The notes under the pieces are model-generated. The model was not told where the DNA came from. It was given only the letters and a program-made list of their open reading frames with translations, and ran no database searches. Positions 22,934 to 32,334 of a stretch of DNA of 64,000 bases are shown piece by piece. Location: positions 1-64,000 of the forward strand of contig JALHSP010000147.1 in the NCBI GenBank assembly GCA_022865305.1, given 5' to 3'. Numbering within the stretch: position 1 is the first letter of the stretch; each line of letters starts with the position of its first letter. Source of the stretch: Bacteroidales bacterium. GTDB taxonomy: Bacteria; Bacteroidota; Bacteroidia; Bacteroidales; VadinHA17. The translations under genes and the position numbers were made by a program.

Positions 22934-24979
22934 ATGAAGAAACTAACCAAACTTATTTTTATGTCATCTGTAACAATCCTGAGCCTATCTTCATGCAGAA
23001 ATGTTCAACAGCCTGCAGCTGCAGAACCTGACGATTTTAAATATTTTGTCGACCAGTTTGAAGACATGAGAGTGCTGAAGTACAAGCTTCCCGGCTTTGA
23101 TTCTCTTTCACTTCAGCAAAAAAAATTCATATACTATCTCAGCGAAGCTGCTCTCTGGGGAAGAGATATCCTTTGGGATCAAAATTTCAAGTATAACTTA
23201 CTGATAAGGAAAACGATAGAAGCAATAATAAGTACTTATAGCGGTGATAATGAGACTAATGAGTACAAATCCTTTCTTGTTTATGCTAAAAGAGTATTTT
23301 TTGCCAATGGCATTCACCATCATTATTCAAATGATAAGCTAAAACCCGGATTTTCAGAAGCCTATTTTGCAGAACTGGTCAAAGGTTCTGATCAGGCCAG
23401 TCTGCCACTTAAACAGGGGCAAAATTCAGAACAACTACTGAGCCTGATTTCTCCAATAATATTTGACGAAACCCTCTATCCGCGAAAGATAGAACAAAAG
23501 GAAGGTTCAGATATGGTTGCCGAATCTGCTACAAATTTTTACGAAGGAGTCACCCAGAAAGAGGTGGAAAAATATTATTCAGGAAAACTGACATCAGACG
23601 ATCCTCATCCTGTTTCAACCGGAATTAATTCGAAAGTCCTGAAAATCAACGGTAAAATCACAGAAGAGATCTATAAATCGGGCGGAAAATACGGAAAAGA
23701 GATCGATAATATCATCATATGGCTCGAAAAAGCTATTCCTTTTGCAGATACTGAGACACAGAAAAAGGAGATCGCTCTTTTAATTGAATACTACAAAACA
23801 GGTGACCTGAAGAAATGGGATGAATATAATGTGGTATGGGCAAAAAACACTGAACCAATAGTAGATTATATCAACGGATTTATCGAGACCTATGGCGATC
23901 CTCTGGGGATGAAAGCCACGTGGGAAGCAATTGTGGACTATATTGATATTGAAGCGACGAAAAGGACTCAAATAATTACCGCCAATGCACAATGGTTTGA
24001 GGATAATTCACCAATTCAGCCACAGTACAGGAAAGAAAAAGTAACAGGAGTTGCTGCAAAAGTTATAAATATTGCAATGCTTGGCGGAGATTGCTATCCG
24101 GCATCTCCACTTGGAATAAATCTGCCGAATGCTGACTGGATACGAAAGGAAGTTGGTTCAAAGTCAGTTACACTGGCTAATATTACCAGTGCCTATGATA
24201 TAGCTTCACTGGGAAGCGGTTTCCTGGATGAATTTGCTGCAAGCCCGGAAGAGATAGAACGGGTAAAAAAATACGGGGATATCGCGGGCGCTTTGCATAC
24301 AGATCTTCATGAATGTGTTGGCCATGCGAGCGGTAAGCTTGCTGAAGGGACTGATCCCGCTGCATTGAAAAACTATGCTTCACCCCTCGAGGAGGCACGC
24401 GCAGATCTGTTTGCCCTTTACTTTATGCTGGACAGTAAAATTATGGAACTCGGACTTCTTCCTGATGAAAATGCAGCCAGGGCAGAATATGATTCATATA
24501 TACGTAACGGATTGTTGACCCAGCTGGTAAGGATAAAGCCAGGAAAGGAAATTGAGCAGGCTCATATGCGCAGCAGATCAGCTATTTCACACTGGGTTTA
24601 TGAAAAAGGGAAAGCTGAAAATGCAATTGAATTATTCCAGCGTGATGGCAAGACCTATGTGAAGATCAACGATTATGACAAGGTCAGATCTCTTTTTGGA
24701 GAATTGCTGAAGGAAATACAAAGAGTTAAATCGGAAGGTGATCTGGAAGCCGCAAGTAATATCATTGAAACATATGGTGTAAAAGTTGATAGTAATTTAC
24801 ATACTGAACTACTCGACCGTTATGCAAAATTGAACCTTGCACCATATACAGGTTTTGTTAATCCGGTGCTTAAACCTGTTTATGATACAAATGGTGAAAT
24901 AACAGATATTAAAGTTGAGTATGTCGATGACTATGTTTCCCAGATGATGCATTACGGAAAGAATTATAGTGCCTTATAA
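22934..24979 (+). CDS. M49-family (DPP III-like) zinc peptidase, lipoprotein
   Basis: The product has 681 residues from the ATG at 22934 (MKKLTKLIFMSSVTILSLSSC), chosen because it begins a tight SPII signal; an ATG two codons upstream is open. The zinc motif is HECVGH (near residue 459), matching HExxGH of family M49, and the third ligand motif is EEARADLFALYF about 30 residues later. Length and overall pattern fit dipeptidyl peptidase III-like enzymes, which release dipeptides from short peptides. The next gene begins in the stop codon (TAATG), so the two are translationally coupled. Confidence 0.9.
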   Translation: MKKLTKLIFMSSVTILSLSSCRNVQQPAAAEPDDFKYFVDQFEDMRVLKYKLPGFDSLSLQQKKFIYYLSEAALWGRDILWDQNFKYNLLIRKTIEAIISTYSGDNETNEYKSFLVYAKRVFFANGIHHHYSNDKLKPGFSEAYFAELVKGSDQASLPLKQGQNSEQLLSLISPIIFDETLYPRKIEQKEGSDMVAESATNFYEGVTQKEVEKYYSGKLTSDDPHPVSTGINSKVLKINGKITEEIYKSGGKYGKEIDNIIIWLEKAIPFADTETQKKEIALLIEYYKTGDLKKWDEYNVVWAKNTEPIVDYINGFIETYGDPLGMKATWEAIVDYIDIEATKRTQIITANAQWFEDNSPIQPQYRKEKVTGVAAKVINIAMLGGDCYPASPLGINLPNADWIRKEVGSKSVTLANITSAYDIASLGSGFLDEFAASPEEIERVKKYGDIAGALHTDLHECVGHASGKLAEGTDPAALKNYASPLEEARADLFALYFMLDSKIMELGLLPDENAARAEYDSYIRNGLLTQLVRIKPGKEIEQAHMRSRSAISHWVYEKGKAENAIELFQRDGKTYVKINDYDKVRSLFGELLKEIQRVKSEGDLEAASNIIETYGVKVDSNLHTELLDRYAKLNLAPYTGFVNPVLKPVYDTNGEITDIKVEYVDDYVSQMMHYGKNYSAL

Positions 24980-26643
24980 TGAGAAAATTCACAATTGCTA
25001 TTGTTTTTCTGGCTGGTTGTACCTTACTTCAGGGACAGTTGCCTGATGCCGTAAAATGGAAGAAATATGAGCTCAAATTCTTCAGCAGTGCTGTTTATGA
25101 AAATTCTGTTCAGGATGTCAGAACAATGGAGGTAACTTTTACCTCACCTGCAGGACGGACAAAAACCATTAATGCTTTCTGGGATGGCAATGAAGTATGG
25201 AAAGCCAGATTTATGCCTTATGAAACAGGTTTATGGACCTTCGAGACAAAATGTTCGGATACAAAAAATCAGGGTCTTAATGGTCAGAAGGGATCCTTTT
25301 TATGCAAGCCAAATCCTGACCAGAAAGATATCTATAAACATGGGCCGGTAATAAATCCTCCGGGTACATTTTACCTGACTTATTCTGACGGGACTCCATT
25401 TTTCTATCTTGCATGCACTGCATGGAACGGTGCACTGAAATCTACCGATGATGAATGGGACCAATATCTTCAGCAGAGAGTAAAGAATAGTTATAGTGCA
25501 ATTCAACTGGTTACTACACAATGGAGAGGGTGCGATAAAAGCAGCGAGGGATTGACAGCATTCGAAGGGAGCGGTCGCATAAGGGTCAATCCTGACTTTT
25601 TCAGATTAATTGACAAAAAAATTGACAAGGTAAATGAGTATGGTCTTGTTGCTGCACCTGTTATTTTATGGACGCTGCAGACGGGAAGCGGAAGGGAATT
25701 AAGCCCCGGATATTATTTACCCGATGATCAGGCTATCCTGCTGGCAAAATATATTGTTGCGAGATATAGTGGAAACCATGTTATCTGGATCCTTGGAGGG
25801 GATGGAATTTACACCGGCACCTATGAGCAGCGCTGGAAAACCATCGGCAGGGCTGTATTTGACGGAAAACACCAGGGTATTGTTGCTCAGCATCCATGCG
25901 GACGTTCATGGATAGGGGAGGTCTATAAGGATGAACCCTGGCTGAATATTATTGGCTATCAGAGCAGTCACAGCAACTCGGAAGGTACGGTTAACTGGAT
26001 AACAAAGGGACCGATGAGCCAGATGTGGGCGCATCTTCCTCCCCGTCCATTAATTAACCTTGAACCTAACTATGAAGAAATCAATTTTACAATTAAAGAT
26101 AAAGATGTCAGAAATGCCTGTTACTGGAGTCTCTTTGCAACACCTGTTGCTGGAATCACATATGGTGCTAATGGAATATGGCCATGGCTTCGCAAGGGTG
26201 AAAAGATTCTCAATCATTCAGATGCCCCGGGTACTTCGCTTTGGAATGTAAGTATTAATTTCCCGGGATCGATTCAGATGGGATACCTGGCACAATTTAT
26301 CAGGAAATTTGAGTGGTGGAAGCTGTATCCTGCACAGGAATTGCTCCTGAAACAGCCTGGAAATGAAATATTTAATCAATTTGTCTCCATTGTCAAAACA
26401 ACAGATAACAAAACCATCCTTGCCTATCTTCCTGTAAAACTTACAGTTAAAATACAAAAACCCTTAGGAATATCCTATAATGTCAGATGGTTTAACCCTG
26501 TGACAAATGAATATTCTGAAGGATCTGCCACTGATGATGGTTCTGTACTGACAATCTCTTCACCTTTTGATAGTGATATGTTGCTGATTCTGGAAGAGGC
26601 GCTGCCAAAACCTAAACTAAAACCAAAGAATAAAACAATATAG
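24979..26643 (+). CDS. Apiosidase-like glycoside hydrolase (DUF4038/GH140-like)
   Basis: The product has 554 residues with a signal peptide (MRKFTIAIVFLAGCTLLQG). Residues about 25-110 form a DUF5060-like beta domain (WKKYELKFFSS, NAFWDGNEVWKARFMPYETGLW). A TIM barrel of the DUF4038 type follows (GTFYLTYSDGTPFFYLACTAWNG, VIWILGGDG, PLINLEPNYE), where the Asp of GGD and the Glu of LEP are candidate catalytic residues. The C-terminal domain resembles the putative collagen-binding domain. GH140 enzymes cleave apiosyl links in rhamnogalacturonan II; that specificity is inference. The start overlaps the M49 stop. Confidence 0.78.
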   Translation: MRKFTIAIVFLAGCTLLQGQLPDAVKWKKYELKFFSSAVYENSVQDVRTMEVTFTSPAGRTKTINAFWDGNEVWKARFMPYETGLWTFETKCSDTKNQGLNGQKGSFLCKPNPDQKDIYKHGPVINPPGTFYLTYSDGTPFFYLACTAWNGALKSTDDEWDQYLQQRVKNSYSAIQLVTTQWRGCDKSSEGLTAFEGSGRIRVNPDFFRLIDKKIDKVNEYGLVAAPVILWTLQTGSGRELSPGYYLPDDQAILLAKYIVARYSGNHVIWILGGDGIYTGTYEQRWKTIGRAVFDGKHQGIVAQHPCGRSWIGEVYKDEPWLNIIGYQSSHSNSEGTVNWITKGPMSQMWAHLPPRPLINLEPNYEEINFTIKDKDVRNACYWSLFATPVAGITYGANGIWPWLRKGEKILNHSDAPGTSLWNVSINFPGSIQMGYLAQFIRKFEWWKLYPAQELLLKQPGNEIFNQFVSIVKTTDNKTILAYLPVKLTVKIQKPLGISYNVRWFNPVTNEYSEGSATDDGSVLTISSPFDSDMLLILEEALPKPKLKPKNKTI

Positions 26644-26651
26644 ATCTGATT

Positions 26652-29219
26652 TTATTCTTCCAGCAGGTTTACTTCCCTTATTTGACCGGCGTTTTTATTC
26701 ATCCTGAGAGTTTTTATTTCATACGGACGGAAGTTGCCCTTCCATTTCTGCCCTCCAAATCTCAGGTCAAGAGTTGCTTCAGATTCCAATCCTGAGGTTT
26801 CAATACATCGCAAAATAAGATCATCCCCGTTTTCAGCCAGCTTGACTGATGAAACAATAATGTTATCAGCATCCACAGAAATAAATGAACCGGCTTTTGG
26901 CATTACCCCATCGTGTATCCCCTGGTAAATAACTAAAGGGGGAGCAATGAACTCTTCAGCTATTCTGGCAATGTTACTCTTTTTCCATGTCCCTGAATGA
27001 GGAACCAGCAGCATACGAAAGCTTTGTATTCCCTGGTCCATCCAGATATGCTCAGCTTCCAGATTGAGTACCCTTGGCTGGTGGTGAGCATATACTGCTG
27101 ATCTTACAACTGATATCCGCAAGTCATTTCCTGGTACATTATATCCGTATTTGGCATCGTTGATAACAGTAAGCCCATATATACCGCCATTATGTTTTCC
27201 GCTCAGATCAATCCACCTTTGACCTGGTTCTTCATCACCATTGGTTACCCTTTCGATATTGCCATATGGTGTTTCATAAGTTGCGACCGGTGATTCTACA
27301 TCTGTTGGGAAGGAGAACTTAAGCATCTTGAGATGTTCGTGCCAGTCCAGATTGACCTTTGCCTCAATTTTACGCGAGCCGGAACAAAGATGCCAGTCTA
27401 TAGAAAGCGAAGAGTTGCCATAAGTTGTTATTACACGAAGTGCTGCACGTAACGGGCCATTTTCCAGTATTTTAAAGGTTGCATTTCCAAAAGCACCTGA
27501 TTCATCGGAGAAGGTTTTTATATCATGACTCCAGGTATCGCTGGGATCATTTATTACAATAGCTTTGCAACCTCCTTCTACTCCTGAAAATATTTCTTTC
27601 CTGTTTTCTTTATCATAAATACTTAAAGTTCCGGTATCTGAAAAGGTGATCTTCAGAAATTCATTTTCAAGTTTTCTTTCTTCAGAACTAACAGAATCTT
27701 TAATGGGAATGGTTTCACCCTGTAAAAGACGTATCTGGCGGTAACCAAATGCCGGCAGATTCAAGTTTACTGCGAGCCTGTTACGACTGCCTGTTTCTGT
27801 CGAACCGGGAATCCATTGATGATACAGTGGATTTCCTTTCTCATCTTCGACCCGTGACGGATTGCGCAGATTCCAGTTAAAGTCGTATTCAATATTTCCT
27901 GATAATTCCCATCCATGCGGATTGAAGATCAAAAGATACTGTGAAGCAGGATCTTCAGAAGGTACCTGGCTTTCGAGTTTCTGAAGCGACATATAAGTTG
28001 CCTGATGCGCAATATCCAGGGCATACCCGAAACCTTCCCTGGCATGCTGTGAGTGTTCAGGTACGGAAGTTCCGGCAAGGCTATCATGAAACTGAAGAAA
28101 CAGGATCCTTTCCCATGCACCAGTAAATTCATCCTTTGGGTAATTTGAATCCCAGGCTGCCGACCCTATCGAAGCTATTTTCTCTGCGACCACCAGAGCT
28201 GCCTCTGACTGACGGTTTCCTTTCTTGATTTCTGATTCAGCAGTATAACACCCGACTGCATGATGCTGGAGGTCATCTTTTACAACAGGAAGGTTTAAAT
28301 TTTTTTCTGCACGTATCTCTTTAAAGTAGCGGTCTGTAGTACTGTAAAATATTACCGGAGCACTTTTTTCAGCCTTAAGTTCTTCGATTGAACGTATATT
28401 TTCCTTTGTTGCACCACCTCCATGGTCCCCTGCACCATAATAAACCATAAAATTCTTAAAGGGCTGATTCTTAAACTGGGCAATGACATCTTCGATGCGT
28501 TTTCTTACAGTACCAGAGTCATTATAGCTTATTGGTATCCTGTAAGCAAGAACGCGTGTTCCGTCGGAACCTTCCCACCAGAACAGATCCGAAGGAATAG
28601 TTTTTTCCTTTATGCCCGGTCGCATGAAAATATAATTGTCCATGCCCTGACCTTTAATTATTTGTGGTAACGTACCTGTATGACCAAATGAATCCGGATT
28701 AGTGGCTACGGTGGCACGATGACCCAGCAGGCGTTGAAAAGTAATCTGGCCGTATAATCCCTGTCTTACCAATGATTCACCACATGGGATGTTTACATCA
28801 GGTTCTACCCACCATCCTCCAACTATATTCCATCGGCCTTCATCAACTCGTTTTCTGATCTCCTCAAGCATGGAAGGGTCGTTTTCAGCAATCCATTTAT
28901 AAAATTGTGCGGAGCTGGCAGTGAAAGTAAAGTCGGGAGTTTCTTTCATTCGGTCCAACGCTGACCGGAATGTACTGTAAACCACAGAGATTCCTTCCGG
29001 CCATGGCCAGAGCCAGACAGGATCAATATGAGCATGCCCTATCATGTGAACCCTGAAGTCTTTGGAGCCTGAAGACCATTTCCCTGCCTGTTGTTTTTCA
29101 TCCGGAATAAGGGCGTTGAAGGGACCGAAGGCAACAATTACACTTCCTGCAGCAGTCCGTCTTATAAAGGTCCTGCGTGAAAGAGTCCCCTGATTTCCTG
29201 AAATGGTTTTATTCTTCAT
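26652..29219 (-). CDS. GH38 alpha-mannosidase, Tat-exported
   Basis: The product has 855 residues. A Tat signal (SRRTFIRRTAAGSVIVAFG) is followed by the GH38 zinc motif HAHIDPVWLWPWPEG, and the nucleophile lies in ATNPDSFGHTG (near residue 175). The C-terminal half carries the beta-sandwich domains of the family, with HEHLKMLKFSFPTDV. Family GH38 hydrolyses alpha-mannosides from N-glycans, mannans or glycosylglycerate; the substrate is open. It follows the ROK kinase gene on the same strand with about 60 bases between, suggesting hydrolysis then phosphorylation of the released sugar. Confidence 0.92.
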   Translation of the reverse strand: MKNKTISGNQGTLSRRTFIRRTAAGSVIVAFGPFNALIPDEKQQAGKWSSGSKDFRVHMIGHAHIDPVWLWPWPEGISVVYSTFRSALDRMKETPDFTFTASSAQFYKWIAENDPSMLEEIRKRVDEGRWNIVGGWWVEPDVNIPCGESLVRQGLYGQITFQRLLGHRATVATNPDSFGHTGTLPQIIKGQGMDNYIFMRPGIKEKTIPSDLFWWEGSDGTRVLAYRIPISYNDSGTVRKRIEDVIAQFKNQPFKNFMVYYGAGDHGGGATKENIRSIEELKAEKSAPVIFYSTTDRYFKEIRAEKNLNLPVVKDDLQHHAVGCYTAESEIKKGNRQSEAALVVAEKIASIGSAAWDSNYPKDEFTGAWERILFLQFHDSLAGTSVPEHSQHAREGFGYALDIAHQATYMSLQKLESQVPSEDPASQYLLIFNPHGWELSGNIEYDFNWNLRNPSRVEDEKGNPLYHQWIPGSTETGSRNRLAVNLNLPAFGYRQIRLLQGETIPIKDSVSSEERKLENEFLKITFSDTGTLSIYDKENRKEIFSGVEGGCKAIVINDPSDTWSHDIKTFSDESGAFGNATFKILENGPLRAALRVITTYGNSSLSIDWHLCSGSRKIEAKVNLDWHEHLKMLKFSFPTDVESPVATYETPYGNIERVTNGDEEPGQRWIDLSGKHNGGIYGLTVINDAKYGYNVPGNDLRISVVRSAVYAHHQPRVLNLEAEHIWMDQGIQSFRMLLVPHSGTWKKSNIARIAEEFIAPPLVIYQGIHDGVMPKAGSFISVDADNIIVSSVKLAENGDDLILRCIETSGLESEATLDLRFGGQKWKGNFRPYEIKTLRMNKNAGQIREVNLLEE

Positions 29220-29278
29220 GGTTTGATATTGTTTTGATGAAAGGTAATGTAAAAAGATATGAGTTTTAAAATCAGGTA

Positions 29279-30250
29279 TTACTGATTTTTCGTTACCATG
29301 GCAACACTCAGGCTGGCGTAATCACCGACCTGTTCTCCCAGAGCTGCAGGCACTATCCTGCAAACCGACCTTGATGGTACCAGGGCTTCCTGTTCAATTA
29401 CTTTCATGCAGGCAGGTGCTATAAACTCCGTGCAACGTGCATAAATGCTTCCAATGACAATGAGCTGTGGATTTAGAATATCAATCAGTATGGCTAATCC
29501 TTTTCCAAGATATTTTCCTGAAATCTCGAAAATTTCAAGTGCTGTATTATCCCCAATGGCGGCTGCCTGTGCTAAATCTTTTGTGGTTATTTTGCCTGCA
29601 TCATTAATATTACTGCAGAATGATACGGCTTCTCCCCTTGAAAGCTTCTCAGAGATAAAATTTTTTGCAATAAGAGCAATTCCGGTGCCACTGCAAAAAC
29701 CTTCAAATGATCCTTTTTTACCATATGCTTCCGGTCCTTCATCCGCTAACCGGATATGACCAACCTCACCGGCAAGATCGTTAGTACCTGAATATAATCG
29801 CCCGTCAATAATGATTCCTGCTCCCATTCCTGTACCAAAGGTCAGGAAGATCATATTATCCACACCCTTTCCGGCTCCGAATTTCCATTCTGCGAGAGCA
29901 CAGGCGTTGGCATCATTCTGCAAAAATGCAGGAACATGAAATACATCGTTAAATAGCTGAACAATAGGGATATTATCCCAACCTGGAAGGTTTGGAGGGG
30001 ATTGTACCAATCCTTTTTTGCTGTCAAGTGGTCCGCCGCAACTGATTCCAATTGACTGAAGTCCTTGTAAACCAAATTTTTCAGTTATCAGACTGGCGTT
30101 TTTCAGCAAAAGGTCGATCGCATGCCCGGGGCCTTTATGTGCTTCAGTAGGGAAAACTATCTTGTCAAGGAATTCCATATCCTCCCTTGCTGCTATCACA
30201 GCACACTTGGTCCCGCCAACATCTATCCCCAGGTAATATTTGTTATCCAT
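29279..30250 (-). CDS. ROK-family sugar kinase without the zinc-finger cysteines
   Basis: The product has 323 residues. The phosphate-binding motif is YLGIDVGGTKCAV; the second is FLTFGTGMGAGIIIDGRLYSG, and the catalytic Asp lies in LQNDANACALAEW. The histidine of AGEVGHIRL is kept, but the CxCGxxGCxE motif that normally binds zinc is replaced by YGKKGSFEGFCSGTG, with a single cysteine. ROK kinases phosphorylate glucose, mannose, fructose or N-acetyl sugars in the cytoplasm. Next to a GH38 gene, a role in mannose use is plausible. Confidence 0.88.
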   Translation of the reverse strand: MDNKYYLGIDVGGTKCAVIAAREDMEFLDKIVFPTEAHKGPGHAIDLLLKNASLITEKFGLQGLQSIGISCGGPLDSKKGLVQSPPNLPGWDNIPIVQLFNDVFHVPAFLQNDANACALAEWKFGAGKGVDNMIFLTFGTGMGAGIIIDGRLYSGTNDLAGEVGHIRLADEGPEAYGKKGSFEGFCSGTGIALIAKNFISEKLSRGEAVSFCSNINDAGKITTKDLAQAAAIGDNTALEIFEISGKYLGKGLAILIDILNPQLIVIGSIYARCTEFIAPACMKVIEQEALVPSRSVCRIVPAALGEQVGDYASLSVAMVTKNQ

Positions 30251-30326
30251 TTACTGATATTTTAATAGTCAAATAGGTTTTGTACTTTTCCAGACAAATA
30301 ACAGGATATCGGGAGGTACTTGCGGT

Positions 30327-31562
30327 TTATAACATATTCTTCCAGAATTTCTCCTCGGATAACTTTAGCTCCCTGGTTTTTTTCCTCTCAAGAAGGTAGT
30401 AATAGACTATTGTGAGCAAGCCTGCAACCACAATTCCGAGCAAAAGATATTTAATGATACCCGACATATTCTCGTCAGGAATAACCGGAACAGAATCCGA
30501 AGGCTTGAGACCTTCAGCTATTTTGTGTCCTACCTCAATGCCGAAAATATTTTTCATGAAGAACAGTGAAAAGAATGCAATAAGACCCGACATAACCGGT
30601 GTTGCCACCCATCCAAGAGCAATCTCACCGAGCAATTTAAAGTTTATATTTCTGACACCTTTATAAAGGCCTATACCAATTACACAACCTACTATTACCT
30701 GAGAGCTTGAAATCGGAACCATCGGAATGGCCGGCAGTCCGGTTTTAACGAAAAAATCTGATAATCCTGTTGATGAAAATATAAAAAGCACGAGTGACCC
30801 GGCAAGTACTACAACCAGTGCAGATTCTGCAGTAAGTTCTACAATATTTGCTCCAACAGTCTCCATTACTTTTTTTGAATATGTCATGATACCGAATGCA
30901 ATAGCCAGACTGCCCAGCAGAAAAAGTTGCTGGCTGGAGGATAATGAGAAAAGACCCAGATTAAGATCCTGAAGATTGAATACCGGGACAAAAACACCCA
31001 TAACATTTGCTATATTATTCGCACCCAGGCTGTAAGCCCCAAATGCTCCGACCACGATTAATCCGGTTCTGATATATGATTCAAAACTGATAAGATGGAT
31101 TTTTAAATTCTTTTTTATCTTGTTTAAAAGAATATAAAGAAGAACAGCAAATAATGCGCCTAAAACCGGTCCCGAAATCCAGGTTATAACGATTTTGGAA
31201 AGAGTTGCTGAATCAGTTCTGTTTCCGGTAAACAGGTTCCACCCGATTATGGCACCGACTATTGCCTGCGTGGTTGAAACGGGAAGGGAGAATTTGGTCA
31301 TCAAATAAACACATAAGGCAGCTGCAAGTGCAAGAGTAAAGGAACCTCCAAGAGCGTTTACTGCGCCAAGTTTCCCCAGTGTGTCTGAAGCCCCGGCTCC
31401 CTGTAAAACAGCACCAAAAATAACTGCTATTGAAGCAATTATAGCCGCTTTCCTGAATGAAACCATTTTCGATCCTACAGCAGAGCCAAAAACATTTGAG
31501 GCATCATTTGCCCCGAGGGACCATCCGAGGAATAAACCGCTGGTCAGGAAGAAGAGTATCAT
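30327..31562 (-). CDS. Inorganic phosphate transporter, PiT family
   Basis: The product has 411 residues with about ten membrane segments. Both PiT signature repeats are present: WSLGANDASNVFGSAVGSKMVSF near the start and YSLGANNIANVMG in the second half. PiT proteins import phosphate or metal-phosphate with protons or sodium across the inner membrane. The ATG lies one base after the stop of the DUF47 gene, so the two are coupled. A C-terminal tail of about 25 charged residues follows the last helix. Confidence 0.93.
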   Translation of the reverse strand: MILFFLTSGLFLGWSLGANDASNVFGSAVGSKMVSFRKAAIIASIAVIFGAVLQGAGASDTLGKLGAVNALGGSFTLALAAALCVYLMTKFSLPVSTTQAIVGAIIGWNLFTGNRTDSATLSKIVITWISGPVLGALFAVLLYILLNKIKKNLKIHLISFESYIRTGLIVVGAFGAYSLGANNIANVMGVFVPVFNLQDLNLGLFSLSSSQQLFLLGSLAIAFGIMTYSKKVMETVGANIVELTAESALVVVLAGSLVLFIFSSTGLSDFFVKTGLPAIPMVPISSSQVIVGCVIGIGLYKGVRNINFKLLGEIALGWVATPVMSGLIAFFSLFFMKNIFGIEVGHKIAEGLKPSDSVPVIPDENMSGIIKYLLLGIVVAGLLTIVYYYLLERKKTRELKLSEEKFWKNML

Positions 31563-31563
31563 T

Positions 31564-32214
31564 TTACATTACAATCTTTATCGCCATTGCCGAAAGCAAA
31601 TCCGCTGCCTTCTGAGCCTTGTCGGAAATATTCTCAATATGATGAATAATATACCTGAGATGTGCTTTATGTGCCAGATCTATATCATTCATATTCTGGA
31701 AGATACGTTTCTTTGTATTGAGTGAGAGTTTGTCAGTTTCTTTTTCAAAATAATAAACCTTAAGTAATTTCTCCCTGACTGTATAAGGCGCTTTAAAATA
31801 TGCACGGGCAGCAGGAATCAGCTCTTCAGCTGCATTTGTTGAAGTTTCGGTGAGACTGATAAAATCTTTATTCAGTGATGACGGAATTTGAGGCATTTCA
31901 ATATTGATCTCATATAGTGATCTCTTGACTGAGTCAATTATCTCATCAAGCTCTTCAATGAGTTTAACAACTTCCTCCCTGTGCTGTGGCAAAATTGAAT
32001 GAGTGATCATCTCATTTTCGATTGACCTTTGCAGCATGTCAGCATTACCTTCAAGGGTATCCACTTTTTGCAAATGTCTTGAGAAAGACTCCATATCATT
32101 TTCGAGATAGGATTTAATGCCTTCCCTGAAAACCAGCAAACCCAGCTCGATATTATCGAAGAATTCATCGATTTTAAGTATCAGATTCTTTGTTGTTCGG
32201 GTAAAGACAGCCAT
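31564..32214 (-). CDS. DUF47 (PhoU-like) partner of the phosphate transporter
   Basis: The product has 216 residues, all helical and charged, with the family strings FFDNIELGLLVFREGIKSYLEND and HIENISDKAQKAADLLSAMAIKI. DUF47 proteins have a PhoU-like fold and are usually encoded directly before a PiT transporter, as here, with one base between genes. They are thought to control the transporter. A possible -7 element (CAAAAATA on the plus strand, TATTTTTG on the minus) lies at 32240-32247. Confidence 0.92.
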   Translation of the reverse strand: MAVFTRTTKNLILKIDEFFDNIELGLLVFREGIKSYLENDMESFSRHLQKVDTLEGNADMLQRSIENEMITHSILPQHREEVVKLIEELDEIIDSVKRSLYEINIEMPQIPSSLNKDFISLTETSTNAAEELIPAARAYFKAPYTVREKLLKVYYFEKETDKLSLNTKKRIFQNMNDIDLAHKAHLRYIIHHIENISDKAQKAADLLSAMAIKIVM

Positions 32215-32334
32215 GTTTTTTGATTATTAGGTTATTGGACAAAAATAGGATTATTTGACCTACAACACGAATTGATAGTTGATGATTTTTAAAGTAAATA
32301 TGAACATTTAGATACTAAATCTTCTGTTTTCTTT

